From contig OX422213.1 in the NCBI GenBank assembly GCA_949130495.1, forward strand, positions 538,889,467 to 538,953,466: 64,000 nt of DNA. The letters run 5' to 3'. The notes beneath the pieces are model-generated. The model was not told the origin of the DNA, did no database searches, and worked only from the letters and a program-made list of their open reading frames with translations. This document shows positions 1 to 11,719 of the stretch, in pieces (the first letter of the stretch is position 1; the number at the start of each line of letters is the position of its first letter). Both the position numbers and the translations under genes were made by a program. The stretch comes from Sambucus nigra (Eukaryota > Streptophyta > Magnoliopsida > Dipsacales > Adoxaceae).

Positions 1-504
1 ATTCTCTTGATGAGTGTAATGCCCATGAGGATTGAATTTATGCTTGCCTTTATGTTTATCCAGTTTATATAAGTCTTTGCCAAATCACACCCTTCATTTG
101 GTCGGTCCCCTCCCACATTTTAAGGTTTCGATTCTATGAGGTGCTTTCTATAATATTAATGATTCGGACTTTTGTGTGAATTCATTCACTTTGCTAATAA
201 TGCGCATGAAATCTTTTTTGCTTTTGTTGGGCTTGTCGCATGTTGGTTTGGACATATTTTAAGGAAACCATGTGATGTTTGTGGGTATCATCCCAGAAAA
301 CCCTCACGAGATGACACTCGTCCACTAGGGTAACTTAGGGGTTTAACGGCTTATTGCATACGCTAAATGTAATCGAATCGCCCGTGAAAGTGGCCTTATG
401 ATTTTATACCATACTTTTTGTACTATCTCTTGCTTTTGGTTTTCTTGTAGTTCTTGTTGCATACTATTTCATTGCTAAGGACAAGCAATGTGTGAGTTCG
501 GGGG
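1..504 (+). repeat. 3' end of internal region, left LTR element
   Basis: Non-coding. This stretch aligns along its length with 2800-3309; the clearest shared block is at 300-370 and 3100-3170 (CACTAGGGTAA, then TTTAACGGCTTATTGCATAC). Both copies end in a purine-rich tract (491-504, GTGTGAGTTCGGGG; 3301-3309, GTTAGGAGG) immediately before a TGTGAT sequence that starts an LTR-like block, so each is read as the polypurine tract and 3' end of an internal region. The part of this copy further left lies outside the window. Confidence 0.6.
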
Positions 505-1998
505 TGTGATATGATGCAAATATTTAAGCCCTTAGCTATTACGTATTTCATCCCTCGAACCTATGCATTTTAGCCCCCTCGGGTGCCTTAATCTTTATAT
601 TTAAGCCCGTTAACCAATCAACCTCAGTTTATATTGTTAACATGCTATATGAGGTATAATTGGGCTTTTGTAGGTATTTAGGTACTAAGTATGAAGTTCG
701 GACGCATTCTGCTCAAATTTCGTACGCAATCTCACGTTCAAGGGCAATTCGGTCAATTAATAGCTTGGGAACCTGGCCCAACATCTGGATGGAAGTTGTA
801 TCCCTCCTCGCAAGCTTCTCGTGGCCGTGAATGGTGCATGATTCCGAGTCCGTATGAAGAAGTTACAGAGTTTCTAGCGGAAGAAAAATTCAATCCAACC
901 AAAACAGGAGGAAGAAGTGCAGACCTGTAGCCATCGATCGATCAATCAAAAGGATCGATCCTTCAGCTTTTACCCTCGAGCTGAGACAGTGGGCATGATT
1001 TTCAACCATCGATCGATCGATCCCCTGCTTTCAACAGATATTTTGGATTTTCTTTTCTTTTTCCTTTTCTTTTCTAATTTTATTCCAACATACTATATAA
1101 CCCATTTTTGTGTAAATATCAGATATAATTCGTTTTAGGTTAGAATAGCTTAGGGTTTGAGGGATTTTGGAGAGTTCTTCTTCATTTCTTCTTGGTTTGA
1201 CACCCAATTGGGTTGTAAGTTGCACTATTCATCTTCCCTCTCCATTAATATAGTTGTATTTCTTTAATTCTTGCTTTGTAATTAGGTTTACATGCTTAAT
1301 TTACATGCTTTCATTTAGTTGCTTTATAGTGTAGATTTTCCACGTTTATTTATCGCCTTTTTTTACCGGGTTTTTAACATGCTTTCTAGCTAACTTAGTC
1401 TAAGTTGTGCCGGATTGAACTCATTCCGGTTGACATGTTGCTTTGCTTTGGTGAAGGAGTTTGCGGGTCTATTTCGGGTGCGTTGTACTAATTATTACGC
1501 CTAGGGAATTTGACGTGGTATATCATGTATGTTCCGTGCTTACGACCTTGCGTGCAAAATTTTTAGGGTATTTGTTGACGCCAAAATCGGATTAGGCTTT
1601 TATGCGAATTTAGGGGCGTGACAACCCTTGGTTCAATTAACTGTCGAAACGAGACGCATTTGTAATAACTCGTCGACCCATGTAACCTTTTTATACTAAT
1701 CAACTCGGATAAGGGATATTCGACGCAACCTATAGTTTTTACTCGCTTTGTTAATCTAGTTTAAATACCCTCGCCTAGATTAAACATTCCCTTTTTGCAT
1801 CTTTTCTTTTTAGTTTGTAATCACCTTTTTCCCTGTTATTGAGGAGTATTAAAGCCTATAAATTCTAGCAACTCGCCTTTGTGAATTTTCGATAGCCGAC
1901 TTACCACTATACTTGTATCGCAAGTGTATTCGTAATTTAGGTCTGTTTGTGTTATCTCGATGAAACAAAAACAATGATTGTGTCCTTACACGAACACA
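505..1998 (+). repeat. LTR-like repeat, left element, copy 1
   Basis: Starts TGTGATATGATGC and ends near ACGAACACA. It is collinear but strongly diverged from 3310-4929: a short leader beginning ATGAAGTTC at 691 and 3480, the phrase TAGTGCATGATTCCGAGT-like at about 835 and 3622, the word cluster, and the end block with CAATGATTGTGTCC at 1971 and 4901. No common plant tRNA primer site is recognised after 1998, so the LTR reading rests on the repeat structure, the TG...CA ends and the purine tract before it. The 79-codon frame starting at 691 is not conserved in copy 2. The family is not identified; a non-autonomous element is likely. Confidence 0.55.
932..1025 (+). repeat. palindromic word cluster (CGATCGATCG type) in LTR
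   Basis: Words built on ATCGAT: CATCGATCGATC at 932, GGATCGATCC at 952-961 and CCATCGATCGATCGATC at 1006, with the palindrome CTCGAG between. The cluster follows GTGCAGACCTGTAG and is followed by CAACAGATATTTTG. The homologous LTR at 3310-4929 has its own cluster in the same place with different words. Confidence 0.75.
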
Positions 1999-3309
1999 CT
2001 TTTCATACGCTAATCAGTAAACTTTATGAAATGATCATAGGCAATCTTTGTTATATCACCCATATTAGCCTTAACCTCACCTTATATGTTTCCCTAGTCA
2101 ACCCCTTTGAGCCTAAATATAGCCTTTCTTTTTATAATCCAAAACTCCATAACCAACTCCAAGTTGGAATTATAAACCACACATATTACCTTACATACCA
2201 TTATTTGGAATGTTGCTTGGGATTGAATGATGTTGTGTAGTGTAGTTGCAATTTGAGCATGTGAGAGTGAGAAAAGAAGAAAGTGCAGTGAAAAAGAAAA
2301 GAAAAAGAAAAAAGCAAAAAGAAAAGAAAAGAAAGCATGAGTAAAAGAAGAAAAGAAAAGAAACAGAAGGTTGTGTATGTTGTGTATATAGTTCAATAAG
2401 CTTTGATTACTCTCCAATTGTTATATCTAATGCTTGTTTGGAACTTGTTTTCCAATTTTGATATTGTCCACTATTTACCATTATTCCAAGTTTTTCATTC
2501 CTAACACTTTGAATCAGTATATACATCTCCTTCCTTTTGTACCCTAGCCTAACCTATAATACAACCCTATGAAGTCCTATGTGATCTTAGGGCTCATTTA
2601 ATTTAAAAGTCATAATAGTTTTGAAAATCTGTGAAAATACATTTTGCCTCCTTTAATGTGCAGTATCTTTCATTGAGATTACATATTTTTTATTTTCTAT
2701 ATAGTGTTCTTCATTAGTGACATGTGTGAGGCCTAGTTTCCATTTACATTTATTCTTTATGCCCGCATGTTCCGTGTGTTACCTCCCTGTTTCAAGTGAT
2801 TTCATTTGTTTAATGTAATGTCCGTGAGGATTGAATATATGCATGCTTTTATGTTTATCCGATTTATTTAAGTTTTTACCAAATCATACTATGCATGTGC
2901 TCTCCCCCCTCTCACTTTTAAAGTTTCAATTCTATGAGGTGCATTCAACCTGTTAATAACAACGGACTTTAGCTTGAATTCGTTCAATATGCTAATAACA
3001 TGTTTGAAATCTTTTTCATTGTTGTTGAGTTTGTTGCATGTTGGGTTGGGCATATTTTGAGAAAACCATTTGATGTTTGTGGGTTTCATCCCTGAAAACC
3101 CTCACTAGACGACACCCGTCCACTAGGGTAATCTAGGGGTTTAACGGCTTATTGCATACGCTAAATGCAATCGTGTTTCCTACGAAAGTGGCTTTTATAT
3201 TTTTATGCTTTTTATCCCATTTTTGTACTTGTATCTTGTTTTGGTTTTCATGTAATTCTTGTTGTTTCCTATTTCATTACTAGGGACTAGCATTGTGCAA
3301 GTTAGGAGG
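1999..3309 (+). repeat. internal region of left non-coding LTR element
   Basis: No reading frame resembles a gag or pol product, so this looks like the internal part of a non-autonomous element. It holds an almost pure purine tract at 2263-2368 (runs of GAAAAG and AAGAAA). Its last 500 bases (2800-3309) repeat positions 1-504. The tract gives a phenylalanine-rich frame on the opposite strand that is only a composition effect. Confidence 0.5.
2263..2368 (+). repeat. purine-rich tract (GAAAAG-like)
   Basis: About 105 bases of nearly uninterrupted A and G on the + strand, made of irregular AAAAG and GAAAA units. It sits early in the internal region, about 265 bases after the LTR end. Confidence 0.85.
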
Positions 3310-4929
3310 TGTGATACAACGCGAATATTGTGTATTTCACCCGTTAACCTATGCGTTATTATCCCCCTTGGGTATCTTAATCCCCAGACTTATGCTCGTT
3401 AACCAAACAACCTCTCATTTCTATATATACATGCTTTGAAGGGGTTAATTGAGCTTTTGTATATATTTGGATGCTTAGTATGAAGTTCAGACGCTTTTCG
3501 AAAACGTTTCGTCGACTTTTGTAGCTTCGGGGGAATTATAGTAATTTTAGAATTCAGGTTTGAATCCCAAGCTCTTCACTGAAGTTGAAGCCCTTTTATT
3601 TCTCTTCGCGTGGCCGCCAATAGTGCATGATTCCGAGTTGTATCGAAGGAGTTATGGAATTTTTAGATGGTTTTATCTTCAAAATCACACTCAATGTCAC
3701 ATTCAAGAGAATTTTAGTCATTTTATAATTTGATTTTTTGGCCTAATGTCCCCTTGGATGTTGTACTCCTCTGATTATCTTTGTGTTGCCTCCGACCGTG
3801 CCTAATTATGAGTTATAACTAAGAAGTTACGACATTTTTCGTAAAGTTGGACAAAGCTACAGATTGCATACCTGTAGGTACCGAATCGATTGGGACACTC
3901 CAAATCGATTCGGTTTGGACCAGTGTGATCAATTACCTTTTTCCAAATCAATTCAGACACCCCAAATCGATTGGGCCAAATGGATTCGGACACCCCAAAT
4001 GGATTCAGTCCTGCAGATATTTGTTTGTTTATTCTTTATTTACAAGTTTGCCATGGGATATTTTTTGGTATAAATACACTCTTCTCTCATTTTTGAGATA
4101 TATCTTCCATTTTGTCTAGTTTTAGGGCTTGTAAACTTTGGGAGCTAAACCCTACTCCTCTCTTCTACTCTTTGTTTTGTAAGTTGTACCTTAACTTTAA
4201 TTACATTAATTTAGTTGTCTTCCTTAATTTCCAAGATTTGATTTACTTGCTTTCTTTACTTTCTTGCCTAGATTAAATTATTACTTGCTTAATTAGTTTA
4301 TTGGTTTGTTAATTACTTTCATTTATGTCTAGCCCTTAGATAAATAGGGTCGGGTTGTGTTCCGCCATTAGCGGGCCTCGGACCTCGAAAGTTAGGGTTT
4401 CGTGCAAAATGGTGTTTAATTGAAACTGCATGTATTAAAGTTGGATTGTTATGCATCTAACTTTATTTGTCACGCAACTTTAGTGTTTATAGCGACAATT
4501 CGAATTTAATCCGCGTGTGATCATTTTTGATTAAATGTTTAATCTCGCAACTTTGGGTTAAATTCCTTATTGTGTGATGTTTATGCTTAATTGATTATGT
4601 CGGTTAAATAGCTTTCAAGATGGAATCTTGATTAGTAGTTATTTCGATCCGTGTGGTAGGATGTGATCCCGATCCTCGCTTTACTTTTGTGTAACGTAAC
4701 TTATTCTTTTCTTTTTCCACCATAACCAACCAGCTCATTTTCTTTTATTTATTTTACACTTTTATTCCTAAAGTAATTAAAGCAATTAAAATCTAAAATT
4801 CAATCACTCCCTGTGGATTTCTTACGATACCCGAGTTACCACTATGCATGCTTGTCAAGTGTAGTTGTAGTTTAGGTTTTTGCAACGCGGCGGTGAAACA
4901 CACAATGATTGTGTCCTCAAACGAACACA
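3310..4929 (+). repeat. LTR-like repeat, left element, copy 2
   Basis: Starts TGTGATACAACGC directly after the purine tract and ends ACGAACACA. It aligns with 505-1998 throughout but is clearly diverged, so the two are not a pair from one recent insertion. Integrase-region sequence of copy A resumes by about 4940 (TAACCTCAC and then ATAAAAAGNTGGGC, also seen at 15408-15440), so this LTR ends the element at its junction with the host retrotransposon. The exact junction and the target duplication are not resolved because the other end lies outside the window. Confidence 0.55.
3880..4008 (+). repeat. palindromic word cluster (AAATCGATTCGG type) in LTR
   Basis: Seven related words in 129 bp: CCGAATCGATTGGG at 3880, CAAATCGATTCGG at 3901, GATCAATTACC at 3928, CCAAATCAATTCAG at 3943, CCAAATCGATTGGG at 3962, CCAAATGGATTCGG at 3976 and CCAAATGGATTCAG at 3995. 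It follows TGCATACCTGTAGG and is followed by CCTGCAGATATTTG, both resembling the brackets of the cluster at 932-1025. Confidence 0.8.
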
Positions 4930-5450
4930 CTTTTACTGCTCGATCATAACCTCACTCTTGGTAATAAAAAGGTGGGCATATTTTTCTTCATGAAATCCGT
5001 CTACACTGGTAAAAAGTATGCCACCTTAGTTAAATGATCCTCGATCACCCAAATGGAATCATGACGTCGCTACGACATCAATAATCGCGTGATAAAATCC
5101 ATTGATATACTTTCCCATTTCCATACCAGAATTTCAAACTGCCGCAATATTCCGATAGGTCGCTGGTGGTCCACTTTCACTAACTAACAAGTGGAACATT
5201 TGGAGACAAACTCAGTTATGTCCCTTTTCATGCCTACCCACCAATATTATCTGCACATGTCCTGGTACATCTTGTCTCCACCGGGATGTACCGCGAATTT
5301 TGACCCATGGGATTCTGACATAATAGCATGCCTCAAATCCCCATCATCTGGGACTATCAGCCTCCCGTTAAAACGTAATCGACCCTCGGGACAGATAGAG
5401 TAGGATTCCACTCCCTCAATCAATAATTGTTGCACCTTGCCTTGTAATCT
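4930..5450 (-). pseudogene. integrase N-terminal part, copy A (Ty3/gypsy chromovirus)
   Basis: Remnant of the integrase, the enzyme that joins retroelement cDNA to host DNA. The frame at 5247-5435 on the - strand has the region before and within the HHCC zinc-binding domain (NGRLIVPDDGDLRH, then HGSKFAVHPGGDKMY). It continues into KCSTC at about 5187-5205, followed by a stop where copy B has Gln (CAG to TAG). Only the N-terminal portion remains; the catalytic core that copy B keeps in part is cut off at 4930 by the left LTR element. Clearly inactive. Confidence 0.8.
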
Positions 5451-6000
5451 TTATCCCTGGGTGATATTGGATATGAAATTAATAATCTTTCACAAATCCC
5501 AACCACCTACGCTGCCTCATATTGAGATCCTTATGTGTGAACAAGTACTACAACGATTTTTGATCCGTAAAAAGACTAAACTTCTTCCCTAGTAGATAAT
5601 GCCTCCATATTCTCAAGTCAAAGACTATCGCAGCTAGCTCCAAATTATGTGTGGGATAATTTATCTCATGGGGCTTGAGCTTGCGAGACAATTAAGAGAT
5701 AGCCCTATCGTCCTGTTGTAGCACACCCCTAGTCCCTAGAGGGATGCATCAGTAAATACTAAGTACTCCACTCTCTCTTTAGGAAATGGGAGTATGGGTG
5801 CTGAAGTCAACATGTCCTTAAGGTCATTAAATGCTGACAAACAGTAATGATCCCACCCAAACTACACTTCCTTCCGGGTTAAATTCGTCAAAGGGCCTGT
5901 AATCTTCGAAAATCCCTTAATAAAATGACGATCATACCCCACTAATCCCAAGAAACTACGGATCTTCGTTGGTGTCATGAGCTGACCCCACTCCCTCACC
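5451..6000 (-). pseudogene. RNase H and RT connection, copy A
   Basis: Aligns with 17930-18440 of copy B, where the readable protein is Ty3-type RNase H (RNA strand of the RNA/DNA hybrid) joined to the RT thumb and connection region. In copy A the conserved run around REWG, RSFLGLVGY and NDLKDMLTSAPILP can be read on the - strand but is broken by stops and small indels. No open frame longer than 60 codons survives. Confidence 0.75.
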
Positions 6001-6773
6001 CCTTCAACTTTGCTCGGGTCCACTGAAATGCCCTTATCTCACACCATATGACCTAAAAACCGCACTTCAGGCAACCAAAACCCACATTTCTTGAACTTAG
6101 CATATAATTAACGGTCCCGTAGTGTCTACATAACCAAACGCAAATGCTCAATGTGTTTTTCCTCCGATCGAGAATAGACCAGAATATCGTCAAAGAATAC
6201 AATCACAAATTGGACCAAGAAGTCCTAAACGACCCTACTCATCAGATCCATAAACACTGCAGGGGCATTGGTTAACCCAAACGGTATAATAAAACCTCAT
6301 AAGATCCATAACGGATTAAAAATGCAATTTTAGAGACATCCTGCTCTCTAATACGTAGTTGGTGATACCCCAATCTCAAATCTATTTTAAAGAAGTATGA
6401 TGCCCCTCTTAATTAATCAAATAAATCTTCGATACGAGGTTACGGGTATTAATTTTGGATCATCACATTATTCAGGTCTTGGTAATCCACACACAACTGA
6501 AGAGAACCGTCCCTCTTTTTCAAATATAGCACGGGGGTGCCCCACGGTGACGTATTCTGCCAAATAAAACCCTGACCCAGAAGTTGCGGAATTTGGTCTC
6601 GTAACTCCTGCATCTTCAAATGAGCCATATGGTATGGCGCTCATGCAATCGGCCTAGTCCCAGGCGCTAAATCTATAACAAACTCAATCTCTCGACTCGG
6701 CGGTAAGCCAAGTATCTCCTAAAATACATCCGTAAACTCCCTACCTGAATCGAGTCTAAGAAACAACTACTTC
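6001..6773 (-). pseudogene. reverse transcriptase remnant, copy A
   Basis: Aligns with 18440-19240 of copy B. On the - strand the catalytic motif reads FFDDIL at about 6185-6200 and is preceded by a stop (a Q-to-stop type change in the run before DFLVQFVIV). Other stops and indels interrupt the palm. The domain is recognisable by order and by identity to copy B; the enzyme cannot be made from this copy. Confidence 0.75.
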
Positions 6774-7217
6774 CTACGAGGTCTCCTCCTCGATATAATA
6801 CAAATGGGGGCATGAACCTCCCTCCATAAGGGGCATGGAAACTAAAAATATTTCTTGGCCTGGTATGGCAAATACAATGGACCTCCCAAAATAATCCACC
6901 AGCGCCCGATATTGAGCCAACCAGTCCATACCCAAAATAACCTCGTACCCGATCATATCCAACACAAGTAAGTTGACTGCTAAACTCAATCTTTCAACAT
7001 ATATCTCCACACCTCTATATATGGAGTGGATAAGTGCCCCACTGCCCAAGGGAGAATCTACCCACATTAAAAGCGTGACGACTGACTCTAAAGATCCCGT
7101 CGCACGTGCAAAATGAACAACTGTGAATGAATGCGATGCTTCCGTATAAAATAATACCTTACCCATATTTCCATGGATAGGTAACATACCATCAAATGCT
7201 GGCTGAGGTTGTTGCAT
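6774..7217 (-). pseudogene. retroviral-type aspartic protease, copy A, active site lost
   Basis: A 147-codon open frame, the longest left in copy A. It contains the Tekay/Del-like protease region: VLFYTEASHSF where the catalytic motif D-T/S-G-A-S is expected, and later the conserved EVILGMDWLAQYRA. The catalytic Asp is Tyr (TAT) and the Gly is Glu, so cleavage activity is not expected. The protease would process the gag-pol polyprotein inside the virus-like particle. Copy B has the same Asp-to-Tyr change. The gag zinc knuckle lies upstream. Confidence 0.85.
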
Positions 7218-8119
7218 CTGAGGTTACATCGCATTTTGGACATTATAAACTCGCCTAAACTGCATCTGTCCTTATTAGGGTGGAACGATTGGGACGGGTG
7301 CGGAAGGTAGTAAAGGTGCTAAAGGTTCCTGCTGGACTCCTAGTAACTGTATCATATTCTATTGTGGGCACTTTGACTTACTATGACCCACCTCCCCACA
7401 CCGAATGTAACGGACCACAAAACTCTCTAGCCTCTGGCACTGTTGACCTACTCGGAACTGCCCGTGCCACTGGAACTAGAAACCTCTATCTGGCTTCCCT
7501 CAATGTTACCTCGGTCGGCTTGGCCCTGGGGAACATTTTTCTAATGTTGGGGCCCCTAATGGATCTTCCGGAATCCACTGCCATCAAATCTAAAACCTTT
7601 GGGATGCTATCTCTTAGCTAAATCCCCCGGATGAAAATCCCTCTCTTTATAAGGGTTACCCTGCTGCTGATACTATTATGGCCCATCGGGACCATTCCCT
7701 CCTGACTTACTCAATTGACCAGGATCCCTAAGTTCCTTATTCCCCTTCAAGTGAAGACGACGATCCTAACAGTGCAATAATGAAGCATTCATCACATCTG
7801 TAAATGTCAGCAATATTGGGTTCCCTAACAAATGTTGTCGAATAATCCAATTTAAACCATCCATAAACTTTGATATTCTATTCTCCTCAGTATTTACCTC
7901 GCCTGGCATAAAATTTTCCAGTCGAATGAATTCTTCTTCATATTCGAACACCGACTAATCCCCTTGAGTCACATATAATAGTTTCCTTCTCATTTACGTC
8001 TGAATCGCAAGAGGAAAATATTAACGGTCAAATTGAAACCAAAACTCCATTATGGGTATCCCATCCCTCTTCTCCGAAGTAGTAATCGACTCCCACCACT
8101 GGAGATCCGTACCTACTAA
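7218..8119 (-). pseudogene. gag C-terminal half, copy A
   Basis: Capsid and nucleocapsid remnant. The frame at 7766-7951 carries the late capsid block (ENRISKFMDGL, then RQHLLGNPILLTF and DVMNASLLHC). The CCHC zinc knuckle at 7368-7409 reads Y-I-R-C-G-E-V-G-H-S-K-S-K-C: the first Cys is now Tyr, so zinc binding should be lost. A solo LTR cuts the gag region at 8119/8125; the 5' part continues at 11170. Confidence 0.8.
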
Positions 8120-8603
8120 CTTGATGTAATACCCCGTATTTTTATAGCTTTTAAATTATGGGATTTATTAAATTTAATTGAGATAAATTAATTTAATTTT
8201 AATTCGGAATGTTGCTTTAAATATTTACTAGCGTGACGAGAGTTAGTAATTATTGGAAATTTATTATTTGTTGAATATTACTGGGTGAGTATAGTAATAT
8301 ATGAGATTCATTTTTATAATATTGTCACGTGTGAATAAAATGACAATTGTGGAAATTTAAGTCGGGACGCGCCTGTGTCGTGTCGGGACTAAATGTTGAT
8401 TAATAAAAGTGAATATTTTATAAGTTGTTCGTATGGTCGTTTTGAGTGCGCCAACGTGTCCGGAAGGACCGATATAGTCATAAAAGTGTACCCGGGGATT
8501 TAGTTTGGGTCTCAGGACGTTTTTAGGCCCAATTAGTACCCCGGGAGGGCGTTTTGGACATTTCGCAATTATGGGTAATTAAATCTACGAAAATTATAAG
8601 GGT

Positions 8604-8815
8604 TATATAAGACATTTAGGTTGTCTTCTAGGGTTAGAACAACCAAAGACAAATGACAGCCATTGGAGAGGAAGAGGAGAAGCTCTCCAAGGACTTCTAG
8701 GCCAAGAACACCTTCGATTGCACCGCCTCCACCACCAACGCGTAGATCGCGAGGCAGGGAACGCAACCACACCAAATTTGGTACCAAACCAGAACGTCAA
8801 AAATCCCAGGCAAGT
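8604..8815 (+). promoter_or_regulatory. TATA box, leader and GC-type splice donor in S1a
   Basis: TATATAA at 8604-8610 is followed by about 200 bases of leader and then CCCAGGCAAGTGTTTACCTTGC, which fits the usual non-canonical plant donor AG|GCAAGT. The same arrangement occurs in the LTR at 27189 (AG|GCAAGT, 27655-27660) and in LTR1 and LTR2 on the - strand. Prediction only. Confidence 0.45.
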
Positions 8816-9255
8816 GTTTACCTTGCTTATTTTCGTTGGTGCATCACTCATATTAGTGTAGGAATGATTAGGGTGAGATTTATGGAATTAAAACCCAATT
8901 TGAGATAGGAAATTGCATGTAGTGATGACTTATATGATATTCTGGAAACCCTTTGTCATGTAGAGGATTAAACCACGAAATTATGATGTTTTATGAGAAG
9001 GAAATTTTGGAAAAGATTTGTTAGAACCATGTTTAAGAGAAATCTAGGGTTCTTGATAATTATAATAATTTTGGGCTGATTAATCCATATTTAGTGATAG
9101 AAATCTACATGCTTTACGTTGGAAATATCTGGTATGATGATATAATGTTAGTAGTATAAATTTTGGGACGACTAGGATTGAAAAATATGGATTTGGTGAA
9201 GGTTAGAAGAAGAAAACCGTAACTGCAAAAACTGCAGGAATCGCAAAACCTGTTT

Positions 9256-9331
9256 GATCGATCGATCGAGCCTAGAGCTTCGATCGATTGAAGTTTCGAT
9301 CGATCGAGCCCCAGACCTCGATCGATCGACC
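9256..9331 (+). repeat. palindromic word cluster (CGATCGATCG type) in S1a
   Basis: Four words in 76 bp: GATCGATCGATCGAG at 9256, CGATCGATTGA at 9281, CGATCGATCGAG at 9297 and CGATCGATCGACC at 9319. It lies about 440 bp past the predicted splice donor, after AACTGCAGGAATCGCAAAACCTG, and is followed by CTGACAGACTTAAG. Confidence 0.85.
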
Positions 9332-11169
9332 CCTCCTGACAGACTTAAGTTTCCCCTTTTAAAATTGTGGAATTAATTCGATATGAAGAAAACCCCTTAG
9401 ACATCCTTGCTAAAATAATTTGGGATTTAATGATGACCGGTAGGATTCATTAATGAATAAGAGACCTTTGATGTAAGGCGAAATCTATATTTTTGGGATA
9501 TTTTACATGAGGGACAATGTAAGTATATGTTAAAGGGGAGAGACACGTAAGAGAGAGAGTTACGTTGGAACATAAATGGATACCTACTGAATTGGACATT
9601 TGGGAGAATAGAGTTCATGAGGGTTACGTAGTAAGTTGGAGAAACCCTTCGAATTAAAGTGAGAAACGAACCATTATACGTGATAACTAATAATGGGAAA
9701 ATAAGTATAAATGTTATGAATATGGGTTATGAGATAAACCTAAATTGATATAATTAAAAGGGGTATATTTATATGATTGTGTGTGCATATATTATATACT
9801 TGTGAAAATCATGCCCGCACTACTTGCTATCCCGGAGGTTACCGCGCTGGGACGATCTTATCCTGTGTTGCCTTATGGGGGATATTGACTCGCACCCTAG
9901 AAGATAGGAATCCTAGGTACGGACTATCGGATCGATAGTCGGACGGTCCTAAGAGACATGAGGGTATGTACTGACCTCTTGGACTTGGATACTATGCTTC
10001 GCCTAAATGTTGTTTGTGTATGTATTTGTACAGTTCGAGAGTGATTCCGAACTTGTATTTCCTTTAGTGTGATTGATACAGGGATTGGATAGCAGAGTAT
10101 GACCGCACCATATTTTTTATGTGGGGTGCCGTTATGATATATATATTATACGAGTAGTTAATATATATATGAAATTCTGAAAACTGGAACTGCCTACTGT
10201 GAATTGATACGTAGGACATGGTTGATGTCTCAAATTATAAATACTTGTGTTGAGAAAGTATAATATGACACTGGAAAACTTTAGTGATTAATAAAGTTAA
10301 AAGGAGAACTTTGGTTACAAATTGAAATCTTACGTTTTAAATACTTGTGTTGTTCAGTTGTAAATCCTGCGAATAATCTAAGATAAGTTAAATCATTGGG
10401 GAAAGATAGTGTGGTATATGACGAGATAAACCATTGGGAAGGTTAGTGCGATAGGTGTGCACATTAGAAGAGATGTGAGAATTTCTCAAGAGAGTGTCGC
10501 ACTAATATGTTGTTGCATTGGCTTGTAATCAATTTAAATACTTGCTAAACTATTTTTAAAACGGTTCTACATTCGGGCTCTGACCCGTTTGCTGTTACTT
10601 CTTCTCTCTTGTGTCTATATATATACGTATTACAGGTGCCCAGCCACAGGGGTGTCTTACTTAGGATTCTTTGGATGGAAAGCGTTGTAGCTTTTGTGGG
10701 AGTTGCAGGCCAGTGCTTAGATGACCTCATTGTTGACTCTACTTCTAGTTCAGCTTTATCCAGCAGGGGCATGTGTCGCCCTTTTGCATTATTTAGTTGG
10801 CATTGTCAGAGATTGTAATTCTTTTATATTTCAGTATCTTTATTTCGGGATTATAAATGTCAGGATGTTTTCCTTAGTATTTTAATGTTGGGATTTATCA
10901 TTGTTGGGTAAACTCTTGAATGTTCATTTTATTCTTCTACTTATTGTGTGACTCTTTAGACATTAATGGTTTAAGTCTTTATAACCGGATTTAATAAAAT
11001 GAGAATAAGATTTTAAATGGTTTTGACACTTAGCTTAATTATTTAGGGTGCTTAAATTGGAAAAGTATTTTTTTTATGACAATGATGCTAAGAATGAACC
11101 AACTGTTCACCTTGATTTTAATTTAATAAAGGAGTGATCGCCCGGTATTTAATTAGGCAGGGTGTCACA

Positions 11170-11705
11170 CTTGAGGGTGGCAATTATATGTTTCTGAACA
11201 TCACTATATTCGACCATACGGAGGTGATGTTGAATATCCTTTTTCCACTGACTCGCGACTATCAAATCGGCTCCGCCATAAAATTTCGAAGGATGCACTT
11301 TTTGAAAGGCTTCCTGAACTCTCTCCCTGCAGATGGACCTTGTGGGTTTGAACTACTGGTGCTACTGGCTGCTACTGGGCCTGAGGAAACTCTCGAGCCA
11401 TAGTGGTCATGAATGCATTGACAGCTTGAGCCAATATATGGGCAACCTTTGTTGCAGTCATAGTTCCCTGTGGAAATTGGGGTTCCACTTTCTCTACCCC
11501 TCTATTTGCCCTAGCCGTGAGACCCTTTTTGGCGGCATCTGAAACAATAGGAGACTGTATCAGACTATAGTTAATGTCGTTTCTCATAGTATAAGATCGC
11601 ATATGCACAATGAACACAACAATCCTAATAATAGGGCTCAATATAAAAAACGTTATGGTAGAACGTATAAAGTTCGTACAGATCCTAAAGACACTAGAAC
11701 CTGAT
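11170..11705 (-). pseudogene. gag N-terminal half and leader, copy A
   Basis: Continues the gag remnant beyond the solo LTR. The gag start is placed at the ATG ending at 11538 (- strand) by comparison with copy B, where the protein begins MPSKWGRPTSANRG. Here a frameshift follows at once, and RANRGVEKVEPQFPQG is read in another frame. About 167 bases of untranslated leader separate it from the primer-binding site, the same distance as in copy B. The 178-codon open frame over 11372-11908 also includes leader and LTR sequence and is not a protein. Confidence 0.75.
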
Positions 11706-11718
11706 GCTCTCATACCAT
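11706..11718 (-). promoter_or_regulatory. primer-binding site, copy A
   Basis: On the - strand TGGTATGAGAGC follows the LTR end (...TGTCTCA, then GA). It matches the initiator-Met tRNA complement TGGTATCAGAGC except for one base; copy B has the identical variant. Confidence 0.75.
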
Positions 11719-11719
11719 C

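Larger units (their letters stand above)
8125..11169 (+). mobile_element. solo LTR (S1a), 3045 bp, TSD CTTGA
   Basis: Starts TGTAATACCCCG and ends AGGGTGTCACA. It is flanked by CTTGA at 8120-8124 and 11170-11174, and its removal restores the gag remnant as seen uninterrupted in copy B near 20575-20600. No internal region is present, so this is the product of recombination between two LTRs. A TATA box (TATATAA, 8604-8610), a purine-rich leader and a splice-donor-like AG|GCAAGT at 8808-8815 can be seen. The sequence GGCTCTGACCCGTTT at about 10574 is shared with the LTR at 27189-33366, marking them as one family. Confidence 0.92.

Noticed and set aside
691..930. 79-codon frame in the left LTR
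   Set aside because: Only the first few codons have a counterpart in the second LTR copy at 3480, and the frame is not kept there; probably a leader sequence, not a protein.
2094..2417. 107-codon Phe-rich frame on the - strand
   Set aside because: It is the reverse of the purine tract; composition effect only.
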